From contig NZ_JAUSRN010000001.1 in NCBI RefSeq assembly GCF_030811855.1, positions 620,001 through 684,000 of the forward strand: a stretch of DNA of 64,000 nt. The letters are read 5' to 3'. Shown here piece after piece: positions 26,389 through 35,034 of the stretch. The position numbers were made by a program, and so were the translations under genes. Numbering within the stretch: the stretch's first letter is position 1; each line of letters opens with the position of its first letter. The DNA is from Variovorax paradoxus. Its GTDB lineage: Bacteria > Pseudomonadota > Gammaproteobacteria > Burkholderiales > Burkholderiaceae_C. The notes beneath the pieces are model-generated. The model ran no database searches. It was not told the origin of the DNA and saw only the letters and a program-made list of their open reading frames with translations.

Positions 26389-28043
26389 TGGGCGCACCAC
26401 TCACTGTCCAGGGTTTGAGCATCGTGGCTGGCAACAGCACGCTGGTCGACAACCTGAGCTTTTCCGTCCAGCCCGGCGAAGTGCTGGCGCTGATCGGCGA
26501 ATCCGGTTCCGGCAAGACCACCACGGCGCTGGCGCTGATGGGCTATGCGCGCAGCGGCTGCCGCATCTCGGCCGGCCGGGTGCAGATCGGCGACACCGAC
26601 GTGCTGGCGCTCAATGCGGCGCGGCAGCGCAGCCTGCGCGGCCGAACGGTCTCCTACATTGCGCAGAGCGCGGCCGCCTCCTTCAATCCCTCGCGCACGA
26701 TCATGGACCAGGTGGTCGAGCCCACGGTCATCCACGGCTTGTGCAAGCGGGCCGAAGCCGAGGCCAAGGCAGTGCAGCTGTTCCGGGAACTGGCGCTGCC
26801 CGACCCCGACAACATCGGCTCGCGCTATCCGCACCAGGTCTCCGGCGGGCAGCTGCAGCGGCTCATGGCAGCGATGGCGCTGATCGGCGACCCCGACCTC
26901 GTGATCCTCGACGAGCCGACCACCGCGCTCGACGTAACCACGCAGATCGAAGTGCTGCGCGCCTTCCGCCGTGTGGTGCGCGAGCGCCGCGCCACGGCCG
27001 TGTACGTGAGCCACGACCTGGCCGTGGTGGCGCAGATGGCCGACCACATCCTGGTGCTGCGCAACGGCAAGATGAGCGAACTCAACGCGACCGAGCAGAT
27101 CCTCTCTGCCCCGGTGGACGACTACACCAAGTGCCTGCTGGCAGCGGCGCGGCCCGCGGTGCGCGCCTCGGGACAGGCCTCGGGCGATTCGGCGCTGCTG
27201 CTCCAGGTGAAAGAGCTTTCATGCGGCTACGGCCCGGTGGATGCCAAGGGCCAGCCGGCCAAGCTGATCCTCGAAGATATCAACCTGAAGCTCTACCGCG
27301 GCCAGGCCATCGGCGTGATCGGCGAATCGGGGTCCGGCAAGACCACGCTGGCGCGCGCCGTCGCGGGGCTGCTGAAGCCCTGCCATGGCAGCGTCACGTT
27401 CGACGGCCACGAACTCAAGCCCACGCTGCAGCAGCGCAGCCCCGAAGAGCTGCGCCGCATACAGATCGTGTTCCAGATGGCCGATACGGCCTTGAACCCA
27501 TCACAGACGATCTGGCGCATCCTGGCGCGGCCGCTGCAGTTCTACAAGGGCTTGCGCGGCGAGCCCCTCAAGCAGCGCATCTATGAGCTGCTCGACCTAG
27601 TGAAGCTGCCGCGCACGGTGGCCGACCGGCTGCCGGGCGGGCTCTCGGGCGGACAGAAGCAGCGCGTGAACCTGGCGCGTGCGCTGGCGGCCGAGCCCGA
27701 CCTGATCCTGTGCGACGAGGTGACCTCGGCACTCGACACGGTCGTGGCCGCGGCGGTGCTCGACCTCATGGCCGAGCTGCGGCGCGAACTGGGCGTGTCC
27801 TACCTCTTCATCAGCCATGACCTGCACACCGTGCGCTCGGTGTGCGACGAGATCGTGGTGATGCAGCACGGCCGCAAGCTCTCGCAGGTGGCGCGCGCTG
27901 ACTACGACCGTGGGCCGCACCACCCCTACTACCAGCTGCTCGCGCGTTCGGTGCCCGAGCTGCGCCGTGGCTGGCTCGACGACATGGACCACGCGGCTGC
28001 GACAGCGGCAGCGGCCCACCCCACCAGGGAGATACACGCATGA
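26388..28043 (+). CDS. ABC transporter ATPase with two nucleotide-binding domains (DppD-DppF fused)
   Basis: The 551-aa protein carries two full ATPase halves, each with its own motifs. Half one (about 1-260) has Walker A GESGSGKTT, signature VSGGQLQRL and Walker B VILDEPTTALD. Half two (about 270-551) has GESGSGKTT, LSGGQKQRV and ILCDEVTSALD. The oligopeptide C-terminal helix region is shorter than in separate DppD/DppF proteins. It energises the peptide-type importer. The ATG at 26388 overlaps the DppC stop and is preceded by GAGGAG. The second Walker B has Cys-Asp-Glu, which keeps the catalytic Glu, so both sites look active. Confidence 0.92.
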   Translation: MGAPLTVQGLSIVAGNSTLVDNLSFSVQPGEVLALIGESGSGKTTTALALMGYARSGCRISAGRVQIGDTDVLALNAARQRSLRGRTVSYIAQSAAASFNPSRTIMDQVVEPTVIHGLCKRAEAEAKAVQLFRELALPDPDNIGSRYPHQVSGGQLQRLMAAMALIGDPDLVILDEPTTALDVTTQIEVLRAFRRVVRERRATAVYVSHDLAVVAQMADHILVLRNGKMSELNATEQILSAPVDDYTKCLLAAARPAVRASGQASGDSALLLQVKELSCGYGPVDAKGQPAKLILEDINLKLYRGQAIGVIGESGSGKTTLARAVAGLLKPCHGSVTFDGHELKPTLQQRSPEELRRIQIVFQMADTALNPSQTIWRILARPLQFYKGLRGEPLKQRIYELLDLVKLPRTVADRLPGGLSGGQKQRVNLARALAAEPDLILCDEVTSALDTVVAAAVLDLMAELRRELGVSYLFISHDLHTVRSVCDEIVVMQHGRKLSQVARADYDRGPHHPYYQLLARSVPELRRGWLDDMDHAAATAAAAHPTREIHA

Positions 28044-29128
28044 TCCCGACATTCCGGATTGCGCTGATTGCCGGCGACGGCATTGGCAAGGAAGTGATGC
28101 CCGAGGGACTGCGCGTGGTGCTGGCCGCGGCCGAGCGCTTCGGCTTCGAGCTCGACTGCCGCACCATCGACTGGGCCAGCTGCGACTACTACGCCGAGCA
28201 CGGCCGGATGATGCCGGACGACTGGAAGGAGCAGCTGCGCGGCGTTGACGCGCTGTACTTCGGCGCGGTCGGCTGGCCCGAGACGGTACCCGACCATGTC
28301 TCGCTCTGGGGATCGCTGCTCAAGTTCCGCCGCGAGTTCGACCAGTACATCAACCTGCGTCCGGTGCGCCTGTTCGAAGGCGTGCCCTGCCCGCTCGCAA
28401 ATCGCAAGCCGGGCGACATCGACTACCTGGTGGTGCGCGAGAACACCGAGGGCGAATACACCTCGCTCGGCGGCGTGATGTACGAAGGCACCGAGCGCGA
28501 GATTGTGATCCAGGAATCGGTCTTCTCGCGCCACGGCACCGACCGCGTGCTGCGCTACGCCTACGAGCTGGCGAACAGCCGCGCGCGCAAGCACCTCACG
28601 GTGGCCACCAAGAGCAACGGCATTGCCATCAGCATGCCGTGGTGGGATGGCCGCGCCGATGCCATCGGCCGCGACTACCCCGAAGTCAAGGTCGACAAGC
28701 AGCACATCGACATCCTCTCGGCGCGCTTCGTGCTGCAGCCCACGCGCTTCGACGTGGTGGTGGCGAGCAACCTGTTCGGCGACATCCTCTCCGACCTGGG
28801 ACCGGCCACCACCGGCACCATCGGCCTGGCGCCGTCGGCCAACCTGAATCCGGACCGCAAGTTTCCGTCGCTCTTCGAGCCGGTGCACGGCTCGGCGCCT
28901 GACATCTACGGCCAGAACATCGCCAACCCGATCGCGATGATCTGGTCGGGCGCGCTGATGCTGGACTTCCTCACGCAGGGACAGGGCGCGGGCCGCGCCG
29001 CGCACGACGCCATCCTCGGCGCGATCGAGGCGGTGCTGCGCGACGGTCCGCGCACGCGCGACCTGGGCGGCACGGCCTCGACCACCGAACTGGGCATGGC
29101 AATTGCCGAACGCGTCGCCGCCGCCTGA
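28040..29128 (+). CDS. Tartrate dehydrogenase/decarboxylase-like enzyme of the isocitrate-isopropylmalate dehydrogenase family
   Basis: The 362-aa protein begins RIALIAGDGIGKEVMPEGLR and contains the IVLNLRPVRL-like segment YINLRPVRLFEGVPCPL, the catalytic region VASNLFGDILSDLGPATTGT, and the NAD region EPVHGSAPDIYGQNIANPIA. It would oxidatively decarboxylate a 2R-hydroxy dicarboxylate (malate, tartrate or an alkylmalate) with NAD and Mn or Mg. Tartrate is the usual label, but the pathway here contains amine oxidation, so a substituted malate is equally possible. ATGA overlap with the ATPase gene indicates tight coupling. Confidence 0.85.
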   Translation: MIPTFRIALIAGDGIGKEVMPEGLRVVLAAAERFGFELDCRTIDWASCDYYAEHGRMMPDDWKEQLRGVDALYFGAVGWPETVPDHVSLWGSLLKFRREFDQYINLRPVRLFEGVPCPLANRKPGDIDYLVVRENTEGEYTSLGGVMYEGTEREIVIQESVFSRHGTDRVLRYAYELANSRARKHLTVATKSNGIAISMPWWDGRADAIGRDYPEVKVDKQHIDILSARFVLQPTRFDVVVASNLFGDILSDLGPATTGTIGLAPSANLNPDRKFPSLFEPVHGSAPDIYGQNIANPIAMIWSGALMLDFLTQGQGAGRAAHDAILGAIEAVLRDGPRTRDLGGTASTTELGMAIAERVAAA

Positions 29129-29161
29129 ACCTTCAAACCATTCACGACTTCATTTGCAAAC

Positions 29162-30640
29162 ATGACTCTGACACTTGAACGCCAGGACCTGCTGCCAGGC
29201 CGCCAGCTCATCGGCGGCGAATGGCGCGATGCCAGCGATGGCCGCCGCCTCGACGTGACCGACCCCGCTACCGATGGCGTCTTCGCAACCGTGCCCGACG
29301 GCACGGCCGCCGACGCGCGCGCCGCCGTCGATGCTGCCCATGCCGCCTTCCCGACCTGGCGGGCCGTGCCGGCCAAGCAGCGCGCCCAGATCATCAAGCG
29401 CTGGAACGACCTCATGCTCGCGCACCAGGAAGACCTGGGCCGCCTCATTTCGCGCGAACAGGGCAAGCCGCTGGCCGAGGGCCGCGGCGAAGTGGCCTAT
29501 GCGGCCAGCTACGTCGAATGGTTTGGCGAGGAAGCCACGCGCGCCAATGGCGACGTGATTCCCGCACCCGTGACGGGCCGCCGCATGCTCGCGGTGAAGG
29601 AACCGGTCGGCGTGGTCGCCGCGATCACGCCGTGGAACTTCCCGGCCGCCATGATTGCCCGCAAGATCGCGCCCGCGCTGGCCGCAGGCTGCACCGTGGT
29701 GTGCAAACCGGCCGAGGACACGCCGCTGACCTCGCTCGCGCTCGTGAAGCTGGCCGAGGAAGCCGGCGTGCCGCCGGGCGTGCTCAACATCGTGACAGCG
29801 TCACGCGAACGCACGCCCGAGGTGGTCGACGTGTGGCTGGCCGATGCGCGGGTGCGCAAGATCAGCTTCACCGGCTCCACGCCAGTGGGCAAGCACCTGG
29901 CTCGCGCCTCGGCCGACACGCTCAAGAAGCTGTCGCTCGAGTTGGGCGGCAATGCGCCATTCATCGTGTTCGAGGACGCGGACGTCGATGCCGCTGTCGA
30001 AGGCCTCATGGCCGCCAAGTTCCGCAACGGCGGCCAGACTTGCGTGTGCCCCAACCGCGTGTTCGTGCAGGCCAAGGTGCACGACGCCTTCGTCGACAAG
30101 CTCGCGGCGCGGGTGGGCGCGCTCAAGGTCGGCCCTGCCACCGAACCCGATTCGCAGATTGGTCCGATGATCAACGCGCGCGCAGTCGAGAAGATCGAAC
30201 GCCACGTGCGCGACGCCGTGGCACGTGGTGCGCGCGTCGTGGTCGGCGGCGAGCGGCTGCGCTCCGCGCGCTGCGACGGACCCAACTACTACGCACCCAC
30301 CGTGCTGGTAAATGCCGACCCGACCATGGAGTGCAGCTGCGAGGAGACCTTCGGGCCCGTGGTGCCGGTCACGCGCTTCGACACCGAGGCCGAGGTGATC
30401 GCTGCCGCCAACGACACGCCCTTCGGCCTGGCCGCCTACTTCTATTCGACCGACGTGCGCCGCATCTGGCGCGTGGCGGACGCACTCGAATCGGGCATCG
30501 TCGGCATCAACGAAGGCGCCCTGGCCGCCGAGGCCGCGCCCTTCGGCGGCGTGAAGGAATCAGGCTACGGCCGCGAGGGCTCGGTGCATGGTCTCGACGA
30601 CTACATGCACACCAAGTACCTCTGCCAGGGCGGCCTCTGA
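29162..30640 (+). CDS. gabD: NAD(P)-dependent succinate-semialdehyde dehydrogenase-like aldehyde dehydrogenase
   Basis: The 492-aa enzyme has the ALDH catalytic Glu in LSLELGGNAPFIVFEDAD (near 263) and the nucleophile in NGGQTCVCPNRVFV (near 297), including the second Cys two residues on. That redox-pair spacing is shared with GabD. NAD pocket motif ITPWNFPAAMIARKIAPAL is present. It oxidises succinate semialdehyde or a related 4- to 5-carbon semialdehyde to the acid that enters the TCA cycle. It ends the operon, 33 bp after the previous gene, and would accept the aldehyde made by the oxidase or the aminotransferase. Confidence 0.85.
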   Translation: MTLTLERQDLLPGRQLIGGEWRDASDGRRLDVTDPATDGVFATVPDGTAADARAAVDAAHAAFPTWRAVPAKQRAQIIKRWNDLMLAHQEDLGRLISREQGKPLAEGRGEVAYAASYVEWFGEEATRANGDVIPAPVTGRRMLAVKEPVGVVAAITPWNFPAAMIARKIAPALAAGCTVVCKPAEDTPLTSLALVKLAEEAGVPPGVLNIVTASRERTPEVVDVWLADARVRKISFTGSTPVGKHLARASADTLKKLSLELGGNAPFIVFEDADVDAAVEGLMAAKFRNGGQTCVCPNRVFVQAKVHDAFVDKLAARVGALKVGPATEPDSQIGPMINARAVEKIERHVRDAVARGARVVVGGERLRSARCDGPNYYAPTVLVNADPTMECSCEETFGPVVPVTRFDTEAEVIAAANDTPFGLAAYFYSTDVRRIWRVADALESGIVGINEGALAAEAAPFGGVKESGYGREGSVHGLDDYMHTKYLCQGGL

Positions 30641-30665
30641 GCCTCGTCGGGACGCGCTTCGGCGC

Positions 30666-31742
30666 TTATGCGGCAAGCGCCGGATAGTCGATGTAGCCCT
30701 TGGCGCCGGGCGTGTAGAACGTGTCCGGAGCAGGCGCGTTCAACGGCGCGTCCTGGCGCATGCGGTCGACCAGGTCGGGGTTGGCGAGGAAAGCCCTGCC
30801 CATGGCCGCCAGGTCCGCGCGGCCTTCGCGCAGCGCCAGTTGTGCGCTGGCCTTGTCGAGACCGCCGGCGAGGATGAAGGGGCCGTCGAACGCCGCCTTC
30901 AGGTCGACCTTCAGCTTCGCCGGGACCGGTGGGGCGCCAATTGCCGAATGGTCCAGCACGTGAACGTACATGAGGCCGAGCGCGGAAAGCTCCTCCACCA
31001 GCGCGAGGTACTGTTCGTCCACGCCCTCGAAGGCGCCGGCGCCGTTGAACACGCCGTGCGGCGACAGGCGGATACCCACGCGCTCGGCGCCGATCTCCTT
31101 CGCGGCCGCACGGGCGACCTCGAGCACCAGCCGGTTGCGCCCTTCTGCCGTGCCGCCGTAGCCATCGGTGCGGCGGTTGATGTTGGCGTTCAGGAATTGC
31201 TCGAGCAGGTAGCCGTTGGCGGCGTGCAGCTCGATGCCGTCGAAGCCGGCTTCGATGGCCAGGCGCGCGGCGGTCGCATACTCGCCGACCGCGGTCTGGA
31301 TGTCGGCCTCGGTCATGGCGCGCGGCGGCGTGTGCGGCTGGCTGCCTTGGGTGTCCGTCCACATCTGGCCGGGGCATGTTTCCGCTGAAGCGCTGAGCAC
31401 CTCGCCGCCGGCGGGCAGGTTGGCCTGGTGGCTCACGCGTCCGGTGTGCATGAGCTGCACCACGATCTTGCCGCCCTTGGCATGCACTGCCTCGGTCACC
31501 AGCTTCCAGCCTTGCACCTGCGCGTCGTTGAACAGCCCGGGGATTCGGGCGTAGCCGAGTCCGTTGGGCGACGGCGACGTGCCTTCCGTGATGATGAGAC
31601 CGGCGCTGGCGCGCTGGGCGTAGTACGTCGCCATCAGGCTGTTGGGCGTGTTGTTGTCGACCGCGCGGCTGCGGGTGAGCGGCGACATCACGGCACGGTT
31701 CTTGAGCGGAATGGCGCGCAGGGAGAAGGCGTCGAAAAGCAT
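30666..31742 (-). CDS. Old yellow enzyme family alkene reductase (NemA-like)
   Basis: The 358-aa FMN protein begins with FSLRAIPLKNRAVMSPLTRS, a family-typical sequence. It also has ASAGLIITEGTSPSPNGLGY and the proton-donor region ELHAANGYLLEQFLNANINR, with the FMN-binding C-terminal GGLDKASAQLALREGRADL. It would reduce activated C=C bonds (enones, nitroalkenes, N-ethylmaleimide) or nitro groups with NADPH. The start ATG at 31742 is chosen over an open frame to 31952. It is 59 bp downstream of the SDR gene on the same strand and so probably under the same MarR-type control. Confidence 0.9.
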   Translation of the reverse strand: MLFDAFSLRAIPLKNRAVMSPLTRSRAVDNNTPNSLMATYYAQRASAGLIITEGTSPSPNGLGYARIPGLFNDAQVQGWKLVTEAVHAKGGKIVVQLMHTGRVSHQANLPAGGEVLSASAETCPGQMWTDTQGSQPHTPPRAMTEADIQTAVGEYATAARLAIEAGFDGIELHAANGYLLEQFLNANINRRTDGYGGTAEGRNRLVLEVARAAAKEIGAERVGIRLSPHGVFNGAGAFEGVDEQYLALVEELSALGLMYVHVLDHSAIGAPPVPAKLKVDLKAAFDGPFILAGGLDKASAQLALREGRADLAAMGRAFLANPDLVDRMRQDAPLNAPAPDTFYTPGAKGYIDYPALAA

Positions 31743-31800
31743 GGGCTGTCCTCGAAAAACGGAATGGAAAAGAGAAATAGGTGTGGATGGCCTGGCAGGC

Positions 31801-32601
31801 TCAGCCCACGAGGTAGCGGGCGGCCGGCTTACCAACCTGGGTGGCCGCAAACAGTTCGGTGCGAGCGGCCTCGTACTTTCCCCACAGCGCTGCATCGGCG
31901 ACCGAAGGCCACGTGATCGTTTCGCCCTGGTCCCATCCGGCAAGCGCCGCATCGACCATGTGCTCGGTCGTCATCAAGGCGTCCTGATTGAGGGCCGCCA
32001 ATGGCACGCCCGACAGATCCCAGATCTCGGTGGCTGTCGATGCCGGCAGGACCAGCTGAACCTTCACGCCAGTGCCGGCCAGCTCTTCCTGCAGGCCTCG
32101 GCTGTACTGCAGCACGAACGCCTTGGTGCCACTGTAGACGGCGCTGATGGGCAGCGAATGGATGGCCAGCACGGAAGCGATGTTGATGATCACCCCTTCT
32201 TTTCGCGCGATGAAGGCTGGCACCACGGCTTGGCTCAGGCGCGTCAACGCCGTGATGTTGAGGGCGATCTGGGACAGCGCATCGCCTGCGGTGCGCTGGG
32301 CCACCGGTCCGAGCCGCGCAATGCCGGCGTTGTTCACCAACACGCGCACGTCGGCGTTGGTGGACAGGATCGTCTCGATCCGCGCCAGGTCTTCGTCCTG
32401 GGTCAGATCCGCCACGATCGCTTCGGCTTTGATACCGTGCGCCTTCGAAACCTGCGCGCACAGGGCTTCGAGGCGGTCGGCGCGCCGGGCGACCAGAATC
32501 AGGTCGTATCCACGCGCCGCGAGGCGATCCGCATAGACGGCGCCGATGCCGGAGGAAGCCCCCGTGACAAGGGCGACTTTCTTGGAGTTGGGGGTTGTCA
32601 T
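31801..32601 (-). CDS. Short-chain dehydrogenase/reductase
   Basis: The 266-aa classical SDR has the cofactor motif LVTGASSGIGAVYADRLAAR, the NNAG strand LVNNAGIARLG and the catalytic Tyr-x-x-x-Lys in SAVYSGTKAFVLQ preceded by IINIASVLAIHS. The substrate is unknown. It is the first gene of the unit SDR-alkene reductase, divergent from a MarR regulator gene that starts 111 bp away. Paired SDR and OYE genes behind a MarR repressor suggest an electrophile, quinone or drug detoxification response. Confidence 0.88.
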   Translation of the reverse strand: MTTPNSKKVALVTGASSGIGAVYADRLAARGYDLILVARRADRLEALCAQVSKAHGIKAEAIVADLTQDEDLARIETILSTNADVRVLVNNAGIARLGPVAQRTAGDALSQIALNITALTRLSQAVVPAFIARKEGVIINIASVLAIHSLPISAVYSGTKAFVLQYSRGLQEELAGTGVKVQLVLPASTATEIWDLSGVPLAALNQDALMTTEHMVDAALAGWDQGETITWPSVADAALWGKYEAARTELFAATQVGKPAARYLVG

Positions 32602-32620
32602 TGAAGGCCTTCGAATAAAA

Positions 32621-32632
32621 TTGAGTGCTCAA
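32621..32632. promoter_or_regulatory. MarR-type operator, site 1
   Basis: TTGAG-TG-CTCAA, a perfect inverted repeat with 5-bp arms, lies 20 bp upstream of the SDR start codon on its minus strand. It matches site 2 in arms and spacing; see that entry. Confidence 0.65.
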
Positions 32633-32641
32633 CTAAACAAG

Positions 32642-32653
32642 TTGAGGGCTCAA
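32642..32653. promoter_or_regulatory. MarR-type operator, site 2
   Basis: TTGAG-GG-CTCAA repeats the arms of site 1 exactly, 21 bp (two helical turns) further on, so both sites face the same side of the helix. They lie between the divergent SDR gene and the marR-like gene, suiting a repressor that controls both promoters. Confidence 0.65.
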
Positions 32654-32711
32654 ATGTAGGTTTGAACCGCAGCCGCCTGCCGATGGTTCGGCACTCAACC
32701 ATTTTCTGATC

Positions 32712-33260
32712 ATGGGAATCACCAGCACGCCTGTCGACGCAAAAAGCACCGGCAACAAGCCGAGCCTCCAAGAGCAAGACATCCTGGGCGGACGGGTCTG
32801 CACGAACACGGCCCTGCGCCTCGCGGCACGCCGGCTCGGCCAGCTGTACGACGAAGCGCTGGCGCCGCTGGATCTCAAGGCCACGCAGCTCGCGCTCATG
32901 GCAGAAATACACAAGCTCATGGGTCCTGATCAACAAGGGCCGACGCTGCAGGACTTGGCAAGCCGGCTCGCGATCCAGCTCTCGGCCCTCACCCATGCGC
33001 TGCGGCCCCTGGTGCGCGACGGCATGGTCGAGCTGCGCCTCGACGCCAAGGACCGGCGGACCAAGCACGGCGTTCTCACCCCGCGGGGCAAAGCCAGGCT
33101 GTCAAAAGCCGTGGCGTACTGGGCCGCAGCCAATGATCGGGTCGAAGCGGTCCTCGGCCCTGTCTCGGCTGCGAACCTGAGGGCCCTGGCCGATCAGGTG
33201 TCCTCCGACGCGTTTCTGGCTGCATACAGGCAAGAAGACCGCGCCCCGTGTACTGACTGA
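32712..33260 (+). CDS. MarR family transcriptional regulator
   Basis: The 182-aa protein has a winged HTH core with TALRLAARRLGQLYDEALAP, recognition helix LASRLAIQLSALTHALRPLV and wing DGMVELRLDAKDRRTKHGVL. MarR dimers usually repress adjacent genes until a phenolic or oxidising ligand, or a Cys oxidation, releases them. Two Cys occur (CTNTALRL and RAPCTD near the end). Divergent from the SDR-OYE unit across two identical operator-like palindromes, it is the likely regulator of that unit and of itself. Confidence 0.9.
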   Translation: MGITSTPVDAKSTGNKPSLQEQDILGGRVCTNTALRLAARRLGQLYDEALAPLDLKATQLALMAEIHKLMGPDQQGPTLQDLASRLAIQLSALTHALRPLVRDGMVELRLDAKDRRTKHGVLTPRGKARLSKAVAYWAAANDRVEAVLGPVSAANLRALADQVSSDAFLAAYRQEDRAPCTD

Positions 33261-33278
33261 CCCGCCCCGGTGCAAGCA

Positions 33279-34052
33279 ATGCTCTCCGAGACCAGCCCGG
33301 TGCTGGTCTTCATGGCCTGCGTGGCGCTGGCCACCTATGCCCAGAATCTCACGGGCTTCGCGTTCAGCCTGATCCTGCTCGGCCTGGTGTCGGTGTTCCA
33401 CATCGCGAGCGTGAGCGACACGGCCAACGCCGCCACGGTGTTGAGCCTGATCAATGCGTGGACCTATTTCCGCGCGCGGCCCGGCGTGGTGCCGTGGCAG
33501 CTGATGAAGCCGGCGCTCAACGGCAGCACGGTGGGCGTGATCATCGGGCTCATGCTGCTCATGTGGCTGAGCGGCGGCGCGGTGGACTGGTTGCGGGGCC
33601 TGCTCGGTGTCTCGATTCTGGTCTGCGCGGTGCTGCTGGTGATGCAGGGCAGGCCGTTGATTGCCGTGTCGGGCCAGGCGAGCTTCGCCGTGGTCGGCGC
33701 ACTGTCGGGCGTGCTGGGCGGGCTGTTCTCGAGCTCAGGGCCGCCCATCGTCTTTCACTTGTACCGCCAGCCGCTGGAGCGCGAGCTTGTACGCCGCGCG
33801 CTGCTGCTGATGTTCGCGTTCAACTCCCTCGTTCGGCTGGTCATCGTCGTGCCGACGGGGCACTTCTCGTGGCGTTCGGCGTTGCTGGCCGCGTGCGCGA
33901 TGCCGGTGGTCTGGGGCGTGACCCGCGTACACCACCGGCTGCCGAACAAGCTGCCGCCGCGCACTCTGAAGTGGCTGGTAGGCGGCCTGCTGGCTGCCGC
34001 GGGCGCCACGCTGGTCGCGAGCGCATGGCTCGCGATCGCAGGAGCTCACTGA
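33279..34052 (+). CDS. TSUP/TauE-SafE family membrane exporter
   Basis: About 257 aa with seven to eight hydrophobic segments and the family's internal two-fold repeat. The first half begins VLVFMACVALATYAQNLTGF and the second half holds VVGALSGVLGGLFSSSGPPI, the conserved TSUP GLFSSSGPP-type loop. Proteins of this family move sulfite, sulfoacetate or other organic anions. It starts 18 bp after the marR stop; a GTG at 33270 is an alternative start. Its substrate and relation to the redox genes are unknown. Confidence 0.87.
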   Translation: MLSETSPVLVFMACVALATYAQNLTGFAFSLILLGLVSVFHIASVSDTANAATVLSLINAWTYFRARPGVVPWQLMKPALNGSTVGVIIGLMLLMWLSGGAVDWLRGLLGVSILVCAVLLVMQGRPLIAVSGQASFAVVGALSGVLGGLFSSSGPPIVFHLYRQPLERELVRRALLLMFAFNSLVRLVIVVPTGHFSWRSALLAACAMPVVWGVTRVHHRLPNKLPPRTLKWLVGGLLAAAGATLVASAWLAIAGAH

Positions 34053-34104
34053 GGCGGTCGCTGTCACCTGGCCAGAAGGAACTCCCACTTCCCCATCGTG
34101 CCGC

Positions 34105-34974
34105 TTACGACGCGGCAACGGCCTCCTTGACGAAGTCGCTGTACTTGCGCAGCGGACGGCCGAGCATGTTCTGCAGGCGATCCGCTGCGCCTTCCGCACC
34201 GTGCATGCCGAACTTCTGAATCCCGGCCATCATGAGGCGCATGTCGTAAGCAAGCCAGGACGGTCCCTGCGCAGCCATCTGCGTTTCGAAGGCCGCCACG
34301 TCGTCTCCGCCATAAGCCACGTCGCGGCCGAGCGCGGCACTCCAGATCCTGGCCACCGACGCTCCAGTCAACAGCTCGGGCCCGACCAGCTCCAGCGTCA
34401 CGCGCGGTGACGGCGCAGGCGCGCGGTCGCGGCGCAGCAGTTCGGCGACGGCGGTGTCCGCGATGTCTCGCGCATCGATCATCGCGACGCCCGTGGAGCC
34501 GATCGGCATCGGGTAGACGCCGTAGCCCTGGATCACCTGCTGGACCATGCGCTCGTTCTGCATGAAGTAGGCCGGCCGAAGGATGGTCGCCGGAATGCCC
34601 TGGCTCTCGATCATTCGCTCGACCGTGTGCTTGCCGGTGAAGTGCGGCACATCGGTGAACTTGTCCGCATGGATGACGGACAGATAGACGATGCGCTCGA
34701 TGCCGGCCTCGCGCGCCAGGTTCAGCGCAACGAGGGCTTGGGTCACTTCGTCGGGCGTGACGGCGTTCAGCAGGAACAGCGTGCGCACCGATGAGAGTGC
34801 CGCGCGCAACGAGGGCACGTCGGTCAGGTCGCCGACGACCTCCTTGACGCCCGCCGGGAAGCGTTGCTTTCCAGCTGTGCGAACGAACGCGCTGACTTCG
34901 GCGCCGGCAGCTGCCAGGCCTTGGACGACGAGAGAACCGATGGTGCCGGTGGCACCTGTGACGAGAATGCTCAT
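34105..34974 (-). CDS. NmrA-like NAD(P)-binding protein
   Basis: The 289-aa atypical SDR begins MSILVTGATGTIGSLVVQGL, a Rossmann motif, and continues with GDLTDVPSLRAALSSVRTLF and LNAVTPDEVTQALVALN. It lacks the classical catalytic Tyr-x-x-x-Lys, as is usual for NmrA/HSCARG-type redox sensors or NAD(P)H:quinone reductase-like proteins. It is downstream of the quinone-oxidoreductase gene with 60 bp between, on the same strand. The pair may form a LysR-controlled unit. Confidence 0.85.
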   Translation of the reverse strand: MSILVTGATGTIGSLVVQGLAAAGAEVSAFVRTAGKQRFPAGVKEVVGDLTDVPSLRAALSSVRTLFLLNAVTPDEVTQALVALNLAREAGIERIVYLSVIHADKFTDVPHFTGKHTVERMIESQGIPATILRPAYFMQNERMVQQVIQGYGVYPMPIGSTGVAMIDARDIADTAVAELLRRDRAPAPSPRVTLELVGPELLTGASVARIWSAALGRDVAYGGDDVAAFETQMAAQGPSWLAYDMRLMMAGIQKFGMHGAEGAADRLQNMLGRPLRKYSDFVKEAVAAS

Positions 34975-35034
34975 GAAAAAATCTCCAGAGTTAGAGGTGG
35001 GTAAAGGGGTTAGGTAAAAGGGGCCAGGGGTCGG

